Below, piece after piece: positions 34,173 to 45,259 of a stretch of DNA of 64,000 nucleotides. The notes under the pieces are model-generated. The model saw nothing but the letters and a program-made list of their open reading frames with translations. It was not told the DNA's origin and made no database searches. Every line of letters begins with the position of its first letter. Position 1 is the stretch's first letter. Made by a program: the position numbers and the translations under genes. Location of the stretch: positions 5,642,001 to 5,706,000 of the forward strand of contig JAULSR010000002.1 in assembly GCA_030512295.1 (NCBI GenBank), written 5' to 3'. The stretch is from Bombardia bombarda. Lineage: Eukaryota; Ascomycota; Sordariomycetes; Sordariales; Lasiosphaeriaceae.

Positions 34173-36973
34173 TCAACTAATCCTCTTCATCCCCCTCCCC
34201 TCACCACCCCCGCCGACAACAGCACCAACACCCGCACCAGCAGTAGCAGCCGTAGCGTCCTTCTCCAACCTCCCCCTCATCTCCGCCTCCGCCTCGCGCC
34301 TGATGCGCGCGTACGCCATCTTCTCGAACCTGCTCAGCGCCCGCCACCAGTGCTGCCCGGCCTCGTGCTCGGCGATGCGGTCGAGCAGGTCCGCCGTGCA
34401 CAGCCGCACGTCGCGGTCCTTGTGGAACAGCCCCAGCGCGATGTAAAACAGTCCCGTGTGCGACTCGGGCGCCACGCTGAGCAGCAGACAGATCTCGTCG
34501 TACGAGTGCACGTACTTGCTAAAGGCCAGGTAGATCTCCTTGCTCTGCAGCGGGCTCAGCCGCTGCGACCGGAGCCGGTCGTGCATGTGGTGCAGGTCGA
34601 GTCCCTTGAGCGGGCGGACCGTGTATAGCTGTGCGACGTCCTGATTTTTGTGTTAGAAGTGATGCCACAATCAATAGGGGGAGAATGAGAAGAAGAAAAC
34701 ACACCTGAATGAAGCTGTAGTAACTCCTAGTATTCCTCCAGCCCTCAATCCGCGTCACATTCCCCGCCAGCTCCCTCGCCTTGCTCGCCTCATCGCACCA
34801 CACATAGCCATGCCCCGCGCCCACCACGCCCGCCGCAGACTCCTGCTCGTCACTCCCCACATACAGCGCGCTCGCCCCATAAACACTCTCCTCAAACGCC
34901 GCCGCCACCCTGGTGAACTTGACCACCCAGTCCCTCCACTTGGCCCTGATCACCCTCTCGCCCGCCCGCGTCGCGATGCTCTTCATGATATCCCCCATAA
35001 ACGCCACGTCGCCCGTCAAATCATTCGTCCCGGCTCCGCCTCCTCCACTGCCCCCTCCCCTCCCCTCCTCCCCCTCCACTCCCACCACCGCCCATCCCCG
35101 AGCCCCCCGAGCCGCCAGCAATACTAGTGACCAGCCCCGCGTGCGCCGGGTTCTGCTGCTGGAAGTACACCAGCCCCTCCGTGATGGGCGCCTGCTCGAT
35201 CTTGCTACTAATCTTGATCTTCCCGCTCGGCAAATCGCACAGCAGATCCCACCACTCCGGGTGGTTCTCAAACGTCGGGTTCGTCACGCCCGCGATGAAC
35301 CCCGGCACCATCAGCAAGTCATCAATCTTGGTCAGGTCCGTATACGGAAACGCGTGCCTCGTAAACCCCCGCAGCACCCCGCCCGACGCGAGCGCGCACG
35401 CCGCCAGCACCGCCTCGGCCACCTCGCCCGACGGCAGGTTATACCCGAGGAAAATGACCCGCTTCTGCGTCAGCAGGGCATTAACCAGCACGATAATCGG
35501 GTGCGTGCCGGGCCCATTCGTGGTCAAGTGCGGGTGCAGCGTCGAGAACGTCTGCGGGGTCTTGGCGTGCGTGTCGGAAAAGCACTGGATGAGCTTGATG
35601 AGCGAGAAGTCGCCGACCGTCTCGGGCATGATGGCGACGGGCACCTTTATGGGGATGGGGATGCCCTTGTACATGACCTTGCTCTCGAACTCGTGCGTGT
35701 CGCGCGGGATCGAGTAGTAGCTCGTCTGGCCCTCGGCGATGATGTGCGCCTTGGTGCCCGACCGGAAGATGCCGGGCCGCTTGCCCGGCGGGCTCCTGCT
35801 GGCGTCGAGCGGCTGGTCCACCACGCTATCCTCGCCGCCGTCGTCCTTCTCGCCCCGGTCCTGCGCGATGCGCATCTGCACCATCTGCTCAAACTTCTCG
35901 ACAAAGAGGTCCTTGTTGTCGCTCGCCTGCAGGAGGTGGCGCTCGAGCAGGCTGAGCCTGGGCATCAGCGAGAGGTCCATCTGGTTGACGGCGTTGAAGA
36001 GCATCGATAGTGTCTCGGGGACCGGCGACTTGAAGTACTCTTCTAGCGCGAGCAGGAGGAGCGGCTTGTAGATGTGCAGGAAGGGGTGGCGGGTGCAGAT
36101 GGCCATGGCCTTGACGACGGCGCCGCGCTTGACCGTCTTGTCCTGCTTCATGTTGACGAGGTTGAGCACGTAGATCAGGGGCGGGCCCTCGCCGCCCTCG
36201 GGCTCGCTGTCGGACGAGATATTGCCGCCCGAGCCGTCGTCCGAGTCGGCCAGGCCGCCGCTGTCGTCGCCGTTTTCATCCTTATCCTCGTCGTCCGACT
36301 CGTGTATTATGCCCTTGGCGCGGTCCAGCCTGCGGTTCCGCCGGCGCCGACGCTCGTCCTTTGCGCGGCGCTCCTGGTCGTCTTCCTCGGCGCTCGTGTC
36401 CTTGTGCAGGAAGAAAATGGTCCAGTCCTGGTTGCGCACGTGGGCCTGGTCCGGGAGCATGAGCTCGGCGAGCATGTGTTCGTCCCCGGTGATAGCTTGA
36501 GGGAACTGGTGCTCCATGACCGGGCCGCGGTCGATGTCGAACGAGGCGACGAGGATGTACTCGACGTGGGTCTCGGGGTGGGTGCGCGGGTACTGCGAGC
36601 GCATCTTGCGGTGGTTCGGGCCTGCTGCATTGGGGGGGAAGTAGCGGTGCTGCTGCTGCTGCTGCTGCTGCTGGACGGAGAGGAAGCTGTGCTGCGACGA
36701 GATGGCGGTGCTGGTTGAGGCCGTCTTGCTCTTGGAGCTGGGGTTGGAGGTGCGGTCGGGCTCGGTCGAGGGGATTCCTCCTCCTCCTGCGATCGGGCGC
36801 GACATTTGCGATTGTGAGCGCGGCTGGGAGGGGAAGGATGGCGGCAATGTTCCGTAGTTTGGCGCGCCGCCGCCAGATGCAGATGGAGCTGTAGTACCCG
36901 CATCTTTGGGGTGCCCGGTGGCGCTCGTTGCGCGCGTGAGGAAGGGTAGCGCCGTTGTGGGAAATCCCACCAT
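34173..36973 (-). CDS. AFI1: Afi1-type Arf3-interacting polarity protein (apparent frame break)
   Basis: Fungal Afi1/MesA family, a DENN-related protein linking Arf3/Arf6 GTPase to cell polarity at the cortex. Start chosen at the first ATG (36973, MVGFPTTALPF). The N-terminal Afi1 domain is clear (HVEYILVASFDIDRGPVMEHQ, then QDWTIFFLHKD and YVLNLVNMKQD). An acidic linker follows, then the SPA/DENN-like part (FSLIKLIQCFSDTH, HPIIVLVNALLTQKRVIFLGYNLPSGEVAEAVLAA). After TSIAGGSGGSG the frame ends at TGA (35021-35023), while the conserved continuation (AGTNDLTGDVAFMGDIMKSIATR) is one base out of phase. The break lies in the G-rich linker at about 35046-35095. A normal intron, 34704-34641, joins the last two exons. 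Either one extra or two missing bases in the G-rich tract, or an unseen intron, would explain it. Confidence 0.85.
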
Positions 36974-38182
36974 GACGTCGACGGCCGACCTGTCTTGCAG
37001 GTCCAATTGAGTAATCGCCCTGATTCAATTCTTGGCACCTCCTAATGTCGTTATCCTGGGCGATGCTGGCAATATTTCGACTTTCAGCCTTGGTGGTTGA
37101 CGCTGGCGGGGGCAGATGCGCGGGGAGGGAGGTGTGGGATAGCTCTAACAAGTCACAGATCGGCGAGGGACCGCGTGCCCCCCAAGGCGGCGCTTGTCGA
37201 CAGTCCACCCCGTGGTGGGTTATCTTCATCCAAAATAGGGTGAATAGGGGCAGAAGGAGGGGAAAGTTGCCGTGACAGTATTGCGAGTGTATGCATGCAA
37301 GCTTGAGTGCAAGGAAACGGTGTCCAGCACGAGCTACACAGGATGGCTCAAGTTACACGTCCCGCCACAAAATAGAGGCGACCTACCAATTGTATGAACT
37401 GGAGAGGTGAAGTACCGAGACACGATGTTTGACCAAGACCCTACGTACGTATCGCTGCCATTCGCTGGCGGCATACCAAATGTATCAAATATGCATCCCT
37501 GCACCCCTTTCCCTCCCTTCTCGATGTCTCCTGAGTCCCGAACAGGGGTTTGCTCGAATTGGGGCAAGTCGCAGAATGGGGGGAGGAATTGAGGAGGGGA
37601 ACGTCTGGGCGCGGGTCTGGCCTTCCCTGCATTTTCCATTCCCGGTTGCTTGAATTTGACCAATGAGCAGTCAGATAAATCATGGGGCGGCCCCACACGC
37701 TCGGCAAGCCACACCGAGACGCTCTGACCATTACCAAGCTCGCTTGAACTGAGGCTGGCGCGTGGGTACTACACTTATTCTCCACTAGAACTAGTCGGTT
37801 GTCCGGTAGGTTTGTTTACTTTCTCCCCACTCACCGTCATCAGCCATGCAAGTCCAGTGTTGTTTGTCCGCTCCGGAAGCCAAGAGCGACCGCAACATCA
37901 TCCAATGCCGATCTGAATTCGAGACTGTAACAAGATAGCGATATTATTGAGCTAGTCTTTTTGGTCCGAATATCCCTACGTTGCCAACCAAATCCAATTC
38001 AAATTACTCTACGAGTTTCTCCAGATTTGGGACAAGGGCGCGCAAGCAAAACAGGCAGAAGGAGCGCAGCCCGCGACAGTTAAGGGCAACAAGAAACAGC
38101 CGTCACAGCCGTGGTGAGAGAGACCATAGCAGCCAGAGCAAAACAACCTTCGGCAGCAGCAGCGCTGACAGAGCTTGAGGCC
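36974..38182. other. Divergent promoter of AFI1 and the myosin light chain gene
   Basis: No supported gene. A non-coding first exon or a short upstream exon of either gene cannot be excluded; a possible acceptor-like site lies near 36990. Confidence 0.45.
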
Positions 38183-39108
38183 ATGTCCAACGGCTACAAG
38201 CCATCTCCACTGGGCTACGGCACTACTGCTCGAAGCTCGCCTTTCCGCCGCCCCGAATCGCCTGCTTCATCCCCATCTCCACTCCGACAGACGACTCCAA
38301 CAAAACTGGCGTCAAAAGCAAGCCATGCGACGGGTTCAACATACGTCAGCCCCGGCTCCTCCTCTTCAACAACGCAAAGCTGGACCCCCCGTGCACATCA
38401 TTCATCCTCCGACGACATGTATACCCCCCCCAACAACAACAACAACAACAAACCACCCCGCGATCGCCGGTGCAACAAAAGGCGGTGGGCTACGGGAATG
38501 CCGTCTCTCAGCTGCAGCCGGCACAGGTCCGGACAATGAGAGAGGGCTTCCAGATACTGGACCGGGACAGCGACGGCGTCGTGAATAGAGAGGACGTGGC
38601 CGACATGCTTAACCAGCTGGGTAAGAAGAAATCCCAGACAAACCATCATCTCGTCTACTGCTAACCATTTGCTATATTTCTCACCATCACAGGCCTCCCC
38701 GCGCACGCCTCCGAAGTCTCGCAATTCTTCCCGCCGTCCGCCCACCAAACAATGACACTCGCCGCCTTTCTCAACTCCATCTCGACATCACTAGCAGCCC
38801 TCTCGCCCAGCTCGGAACTCCTGTCGGCATTCTCGGCGTTCGACGACGACGACAGCGGACAGATTGACCTGGCCGAGCTGCGCGACGCGCTGCTCCACAC
38901 GGCGCCGGAGCCGGGCGAGAAGCCCCTGACCTCGCTGGAGATCGAAAAGGTGATGAGCGGCTTTGCCGGACGGCGGGCCTTTAGCAAGAGCAAGGCCGGC
39001 AGCCTGGGAAAGCGCGGCGAGGTCTTTCGGTACCAGGACTTTGTGAACTCGGTCATTGGGGGGAATGGGGGGGCTGATCAGGGGTCTGAGGATTCTGAGG
39101 ATGCGTGA
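38183..39108 (+). CDS. Myosin light chain-like EF-hand protein (apparent frameshift)
   Basis: Calmodulin-superfamily protein of the fungal myosin regulatory light chain type, expected to bind the IQ motif of a type II myosin at the contractile ring. Exons 38183-38620 and 38693-39108, intron 38621-38692 with GTAAGA donor and CACAG acceptor. A Ser/Pro-rich N-terminal extension precedes EF-hand-like segments, DRDSDGVVNREDVADML and FDDDDSGQIDLAEL. PLTSLEIEKVMSGFAGRRAF and FRYQDFVNSVIGG follow. The N-terminal frame and the EF-hand frame differ by one base. Adding one C to the C8 run at 38424-38431 joins MYTPP to a Gln-rich stretch and the conserved AVGYGNAVSQLQPAQVRTMREGF. Without that, the upstream frame stops at about 38539. 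Confidence 0.82.
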
Positions 39109-41197
39109 GAGTTGAGAGGGATGGGCTTGAGTAGAATAGAGGTGAGGTGAGGCGAGACGAGGCAGGTGATGATGATGATGATGAGGAGGATGGGATGTGC
39201 GAGTCAGACATGTTGTGTTGCAGTGTTGTTTGTAGTACTAGATACCTGTTGTTTACATGGAGGGAAACATTAGTTATTGCGGCGGCGGTTATGGCGCGCG
39301 CCAGCCAGCCAGCCAGCCAGCCAGGGGGGCACACCATTGGCTTTTGGAGTTAGTTGGTTAGGATCGAGGGATTTACGAAATGAATGGAACATTGCTTTTG
39401 GGAACTGATAAACGCTTTGGTGAGCCTGAGCAGTGAACACCCCTGACGCCTGATCGCTCAGGTTTGGCTATGTTACGTCCGTCACGTCCTTGTGGCAAAT
39501 TAGCCCATGCGACCCTGTAGCCACCTTACTCGCACCGCGGGGTTGAATCTCGCATTTGCCTGCGTGCTGCGTGTTCTCCGGCCATCGATTGTGACGAAGA
39601 GAAAGAAAAGCAACGGATGTAAAAATGCTGTGTATGGCGGCGCGCTGCCTAGTTTGGGACCCCAATCACAGCCCGCGTTGATCATAACACGACGTTTTCT
39701 GTCAGACGGGTTTGGTGTATCGTCAGCCTTGCAAACGGGCGGCGGGCGGCGGGCGGCGGGCAAAATGCCTTGGCTGTTTCTGTCCTGTCCGACTGCGGCG
39801 GCTGCTTGGTGAATGGGCGTGCCAGCCTCTGACCCCACAGAAGGTTCTCGAATTCTTAATAAGGTATTCTACCCCTCGGTTACATACCGTCTAATTCAAT
39901 ATCCCCCGCCGTCCGAATTTGTTTTGTGCGCTAAACGGGGGCTGAACCTGCCTGCCCCCGGTCACCAATAATTGGATGGAAGTTTTGCGACGGCTCTTTG
40001 TGACTTTTTGCGACTTGCGACGGACGGGGGGCTGGGCTCGGTTGCACCCGTCCTTCCCGCTCTGGCACTTGTGATAAGCCCGGGTTTTGTTGAGCTATTG
40101 GCGGCAATATCTGCTCTGCTAATAGTTACACTTTGGACCTTTTTTTTTTTTTTTGACAGCACTTCAAAGAGCGGCACTAAATCTGGCTCGGGTCTGTTTG
40201 AGGTGAATGACCACGGCGCATCGCAAACAAACGGAAGGAGGGATAACAGGTCAAGCAAAATAGCAACGGCGTCGCTTTACTGGTTGTCGGCAATGCAACA
40301 GCGTAGTAAACACGCAGACGCTCTCATGGCCATTGGTTGGGCGATGCGCTGGGAGAGATGTCAAGGTTGTTCTGCAAGACGGCAATGTGGGGGGTTGTAA
40401 GTCGTCGAGACTTTTGATTACTCAAAATTTGTGAGGGGATAGAAGTAGCTTATACATGGGAGCTGGCCGAACGGGCTACCTCAAGGTACCTTATGTGCTC
40501 TGGGCGCCGTAATGATGGGCGAATGGCTCTTGTCACTGTTCAATTTCCAGAGAAACCCCAGCCAGCTCATATTTCGCCCGAATCGCAAATCACAAGGCCA
40601 AAAAGGACTCTGTGATTTGCCTGAGGCTGAGAAAATCGTCTAAACCCTTTCAATCTGTCAAAACGTGATGGCTTGATCGTCCTGGCTGCCTTGTCCCGAG
40701 TTTTCTTCACTCTGAACCCTCTCTCCGACCTTGCAAAATCAACCGACATTCCAGCACCTGACGCATTCCATCCCGTCCCAGCAGTCAAGCAAGCCCACCC
40801 AGCTCACGCCCTGTCAAGCAAAGCCAGGACACCCAAGTGTGCCCGCCGGCCGCCAGAAGCAGAACCCAGCACGAGCGAAACTTTGCCCGCACGTCTTCCC
40901 TGCCGAGACGAGGGCCGAGAGCACTGAGGCCAAAGTGTCGAGTGTTTGCAGCTAGCAGAGTGTGCGTGCGTTCCACCTGTTTCGATACCTGGAGCCGTGG
41001 TGCTCCTGGTACCGCCCGCCGCATCCTCCCGCCAGTTTTGGCACTTTTTGGCCTTTATGCAGCTACCGCAATACAAAGCCTGACCTTGCTCGGAAGTCAC
41101 GGTGTCAACCTTCACTTTTGCGGACCAACCGCATATAACAATCGGGACCCAGGTGAGACGCAGCGGCTTTTAGTACCTTATCCAGAGTCCACTTCAA
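39109..41197. other. 2 kb intergenic region upstream of the DnaJ-TPR gene
   Basis: No supported gene. It has a GAT-type microsatellite at 39166-39184, six CCAG units at 39301-39324, and a GGGC-rich stretch near 39737-39760. The large open frame at 40837-41805 is an out-of-phase shadow that overlaps the DnaJ-TPR exon. Confidence 0.5.
39301..39324. repeat. (CCAG)6 tetranucleotide repeat
   Basis: Six consecutive CCAG units in the 3' flank of the myosin light chain gene. Confidence 0.85.
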
Positions 41198-41448
41198 ATG
41201 AAGTTTTTCTCCAAAAAACCGTCCAAGAAGCCCAACTCCGTGGACGAGGAGGACGAAGACACCGACCTGTACGAGCCTCAGCAGTCTCAGCAGCCGTCGC
41301 AGCAGTCGCAGCCTCCCTCGCCCACAAAATCGCCCACCAAGACATCTGCACCGCAGCCCTCTCCAGCGACCTCGAGATCTCCATCAAAAAAAGCCCACCA
41401 CAGGCCCGCTTCGCCCCCCTCGGCCGCCTCCCGCGAGCAGCCAAAGCC

Positions 41449-41484
<36 letters not shown>

Positions 41485-43564
41485 CACCTCGCGCAACTTC
41501 ACGCGACACGCAACAGACCCCACCGGCTCATCGTCGTCGTCGTCTTCTCGCAAGCAAAAAAAGATCGATCCCGACACCCATCCCCTCAACCTCCCCCCAG
41601 AGCAGCGAAAGCGATTGTCTGCGCTGTCCGGCGTAAGCGCTCGGAATTCAATGGATATCGACAAGGAACCCGTCAATGGGGGCACCCCGTCCTCGCCCCC
41701 TCCGCAACCCCAACAGCAGCAACAGCAAAAATCACAGAAGCCATCTGCACCCTCGCACACAAACTCCTTCACCGTGCCCGTCACCACCACCACCACCACC
41801 ACTAACGGAGCCGATGCACCGGTGAACGGAGCTACCGATGGCGATGTCCCTGCCCCTCCTCCCCATAGATCACAGCCGTCCAGCCCTGTGCAGTCCGCGG
41901 CCGAGGATGCTGAGAAGTACAAGAATGAGGGCAACAAATTCTTCAAGGACGCCAATTACTCTCGTGCAATTGAGTTATACTCCAAAGGTACCTATTGAGC
42001 ATACTAGTCCCGGCTCCAAGTCACCCTCTGTGGTATCACATTGGCATCCCGTGCCTTTTTTTTTTTCTTGTCCGGCTAACCAAATAATTTCTAGCCGTCG
42101 ACTTGCGACCCGCATCTGCAACCTATCTAGGAAACCGAGCTGCAGCATATATGGGCGCGGGCAAGTATGCCGATGCTCTCGAGGACTGCAAGCGGGCAGT
42201 TGAACTTGACCGCAACAACTCTAGAATTATGCTCCGTTTGGCCCGCATCTACACAAGTCTTGGAAGGCCCGAAGAGGCTATTGCAACCTTCGGACGTATG
42301 CAACCTCAGCCCTCTGCCAAGGACATGGCTCCCGCCAGAGAGATGCTCCACCATCTCAAGGCTGCACAGTCGGCCCTGAAGGATGGCACAGCCGCCTCCA
42401 TGGTGCTGCACCCTCTTGATATGGCCGAGAGACACTTGGGAGTCGGCGCACCAAAGCCGAGAAAGTGGCAGCTGATGCGAGGAGAGGCGCTTCTCAAGAT
42501 GGGCGACGTTAACTCTCTAGGAGAGGCTCAGAATATCGCCATGTCCATCCTCAGAGGCAACAACCAGGATCCAGAGGCCCTCGTCCTACGGGGCCGTGCG
42601 CTCTATGCTACAGGGGAGAATGACAAGGCGGTTCAGCACTTCCGAAAAGCGCTCAGCTGCGATCCCGACCTCAAGGATGCCGTCAAGTGGCTCCGGATCG
42701 TCCAAAAGCTCGACAGAATGAAGGAGGAGGGTAATAGTGACTACAAGTCGGGACGATGGCAGTCAGCCATCGACAAGTACACAGCCGCTTTAGAGGTTGA
42801 CCCCACAAACAAGGGCACAAACTCCAAGATCCTCCAGAACAGAGCATTGTGCCGCATCAAGCTAAAGCAGTTCGACGATGCCATTACCGACTGTGAGAGG
42901 GCCATCGCTCTAGACCCCAGCTATATCAAGGCTCGCAAGACCAAGGCCAACGCCTTCGGCGGAGCCGAGAGATGGGAGGACGCGGTCCGCGAATGGAAGG
43001 CGATCCAGGAGCTCGAGCCAGAGGACCGAACAATCCTGAAGGAGATCCGAAAGGCGGAGATTGAGCTGAAGAAGTCACAGAGAAAGGATTACTACAAGAT
43101 CTTGGGAGTTGAGAAGACAGCAGACGAGAACCAAATCAAGAAGGCCTACCGCAAGCTGGCCATCATCCACCATCCTGACAAGAACCCGGGCGACGAAAAT
43201 GCCGAAGCTCGCTTCAAGGACATCAGCGAAGCGTATGAGACGCTGAGCGATTCTCAGTAGGCCAAATCCGATCTGTGGAAAAATGTTGTTAATGATCGGC
43301 TGACAATGATACAGGAAACGCGCCCGCTACGATGCCGGTGATGATTTGGACATGTCAGATATGTTTGGAGGCGGCGGTGGTATGGGCGGCATGGGCGGCG
43401 GCATCGACCCGGAGATCCTCTTCTCCATGATGGGCGGTGGCGGCGGCGCCCACTTTGGTGGTGGTGGTGGCTTCCCCGGAGGAGGCGGCGGCGGCTTCAA
43501 CTTTGCAAACGGAGCTGGCCAACGTTCGAGAGGCGGCTTCCCCCAGGGCTTCCATTATCAATGA
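41198..43564 (+). CDS. DnaJ and TPR domain co-chaperone (DNAJC7-like)
   Basis: Cytosolic Hsp40 with tetratricopeptide repeats, like DNAJC7, expected to bind Hsp70 and Hsp90. Exons 41198-41987, 42095-43256 and 43315-43564 give 733 aa. The N-terminal 240 residues are low complexity with Ser/Pro and poly-Gln stretches (CAG run near 41450-41482). TPRs start at AEKYKNEGNKFFKDANYSRAIELYSK and continue through YLGNRAAAYMGAG and EEGNSDYKSGRWQSAIDKYTAAL. The J domain near the C-terminus has DYYKILGVEKTADENQIKKAY and the HPD motif in IHHPDKNPG. The last exon completes it (KRARYD) and adds a Gly-rich tail. Introns use GTACCT and GTAGGC donors. SEC63, another J protein, is the next gene on the same strand. 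Confidence 0.9.
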
Positions 43565-45259
43565 CAACCCGAAGAGGAAGAAGCCACCGACGATGAGGAT
43601 GAAAGTGATGACGATGATGGTGACGGCCTCGGCGGCAAGGCCCGATACCAGGGGGAGGCGTCCCGAACCAAGCACAATAACGGGGCGGCCAACGTCAAGG
43701 CAGCCTGGAGGGCCGAGGCCGGGGAGGAAGGGGACAGGCGGCTGGAGCAGCTGCGTCGAGGAGGACTTGTGCTGGTGGCTGCTATGGTGCTTCTTCCTCC
43801 GTACCTTGTGGGTTTACTTGCCGTGGGGAGCGGAGTTGTGTTCATGTGCATGATGGCGATTAGGTCCATCAGATCGACATGAGAAAATAACACTGCCCGT
43901 TTCGTGTTTTTTTCACTAAAAAAGAGAGATTGGGCTGCTTCCGACATAGACTAGGTACCTGACGCTTCCTTCTCTCATCATATCACACATCATCATCACA
44001 TCCGAGGAATGGCGTTTGTTGGATTATATAATGTTACGAGACCAGACCAGAACCCCCGACCTACCTTACCTATTACCATTGGTGTTGTTTAGTGTTATTG
44101 CATGTGCCTACCCAGCATTTAAGAGATTAGACGGTTTAGCCAAAGCGCGTACTTGCTTGGGGTTCATGATAACAACATACATTGAACCTTGGCGTTCATG
44201 GGGTAGATAGAGGTTATTTTCTGTTGCGAGAATTCATTACTATTGTTGTTGGAGATGGGGGGGAAACATATGATAGTTATTAAGTAGGTAGGTAGGAAAT
44301 GGTATGCTCTGGACTTTGATAGCCCAAGAATACTGCCCTGGTTATATATGGTTTGTTTTACTCGTGTGTGACTGTCTATCTACTCGGTAAGAGCACCTGA
44401 AGGTTTATACGCGACTTTCGCTTTTGTATCGTGAAGCTTTTGTTCTTAGATAAGATATCGGTTCATAGTTGTCCTTTGTATGATCTAGTAGGTTCTAGGG
44501 AACTCGAACTTGTCCTTACATGCGTACGTATGTGTCTTTGTTCAGTGAAAAAGCATGTCATAGTTCCCAATGGAACTTATTCAAGGGCCTAGAAGGTTTA
44601 GTCAACGGCCCGCACGTATCATCTTTCAGGGGTTGGGTTGGTTCTGCTTAGTGAGTTTGTTGGTTCATTTTTAGGGGAGGCTCAAGTGGTGGGTTTTACA
44701 ACCCAGACCTGGCGGGTAAGCGGGCAGGTGGCGGGGTATACCTATTTTCTTGTTCTTGTAGCACTGTGCGCTATGGTGATTTGTAGGGGGTTTTGTAAGG
44801 TTCACACAGTGTGCGGGCATCCGCCAAGAAGAATCTCGGCTACGCTAGATCCGGGGTTGGTTGGAGAAAGGGAGCTTGGACCCAGGCCCCCTGCTGGAAA
44901 TTTGGAGGCCACGATTCACATTCAATCCAGACTCACAAGCCGCCACATTGCACATTGGACATTGCACCACACCCCGTACGGATAGGTACCCTTTTTTTTT
45001 CTTCTTTTTCTTACATTTTGAAACAGAAATAGGAGGAGCATTTGTTGTTCTTTCGCCCTTCGTTTTATTTCTTACCCGTCGAGCAGCTGCCAGTATCCAG
45101 CAGCAGCAGTCGACCGCGCCGAAGCAACATATAACTGACACCTGACTACCAGGTAGTTGTTGGCTGTGTCGCGCGCGCCCACTTGGATACTACCGATACC
45201 GCTATCCTGCGGGCTCCGAGTGACACCTCGAACCGATTCTGACCTCACCATTCCTCGCC
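43565..45259. other. 1.7 kb intergenic region upstream of SEC63
   Basis: No supported gene; open frames at 43437-43853 and 44638-45145 lack any recognisable features. Should contain the SEC63 promoter. Confidence 0.5.

Noticed and set aside
40837..41805. 322-codon open frame overlapping the start of the DnaJ-TPR gene
   Set aside because: Out of phase with the DnaJ-TPR exon; ends in a poly-His stretch that is simply CAC repeats from the Thr-rich region of the real frame.
44490..44520. Possible tRNA T-loop-like sequence on the minus strand
   Set aside because: The matching acceptor, D and anticodon arms are absent; no cloverleaf can be drawn.
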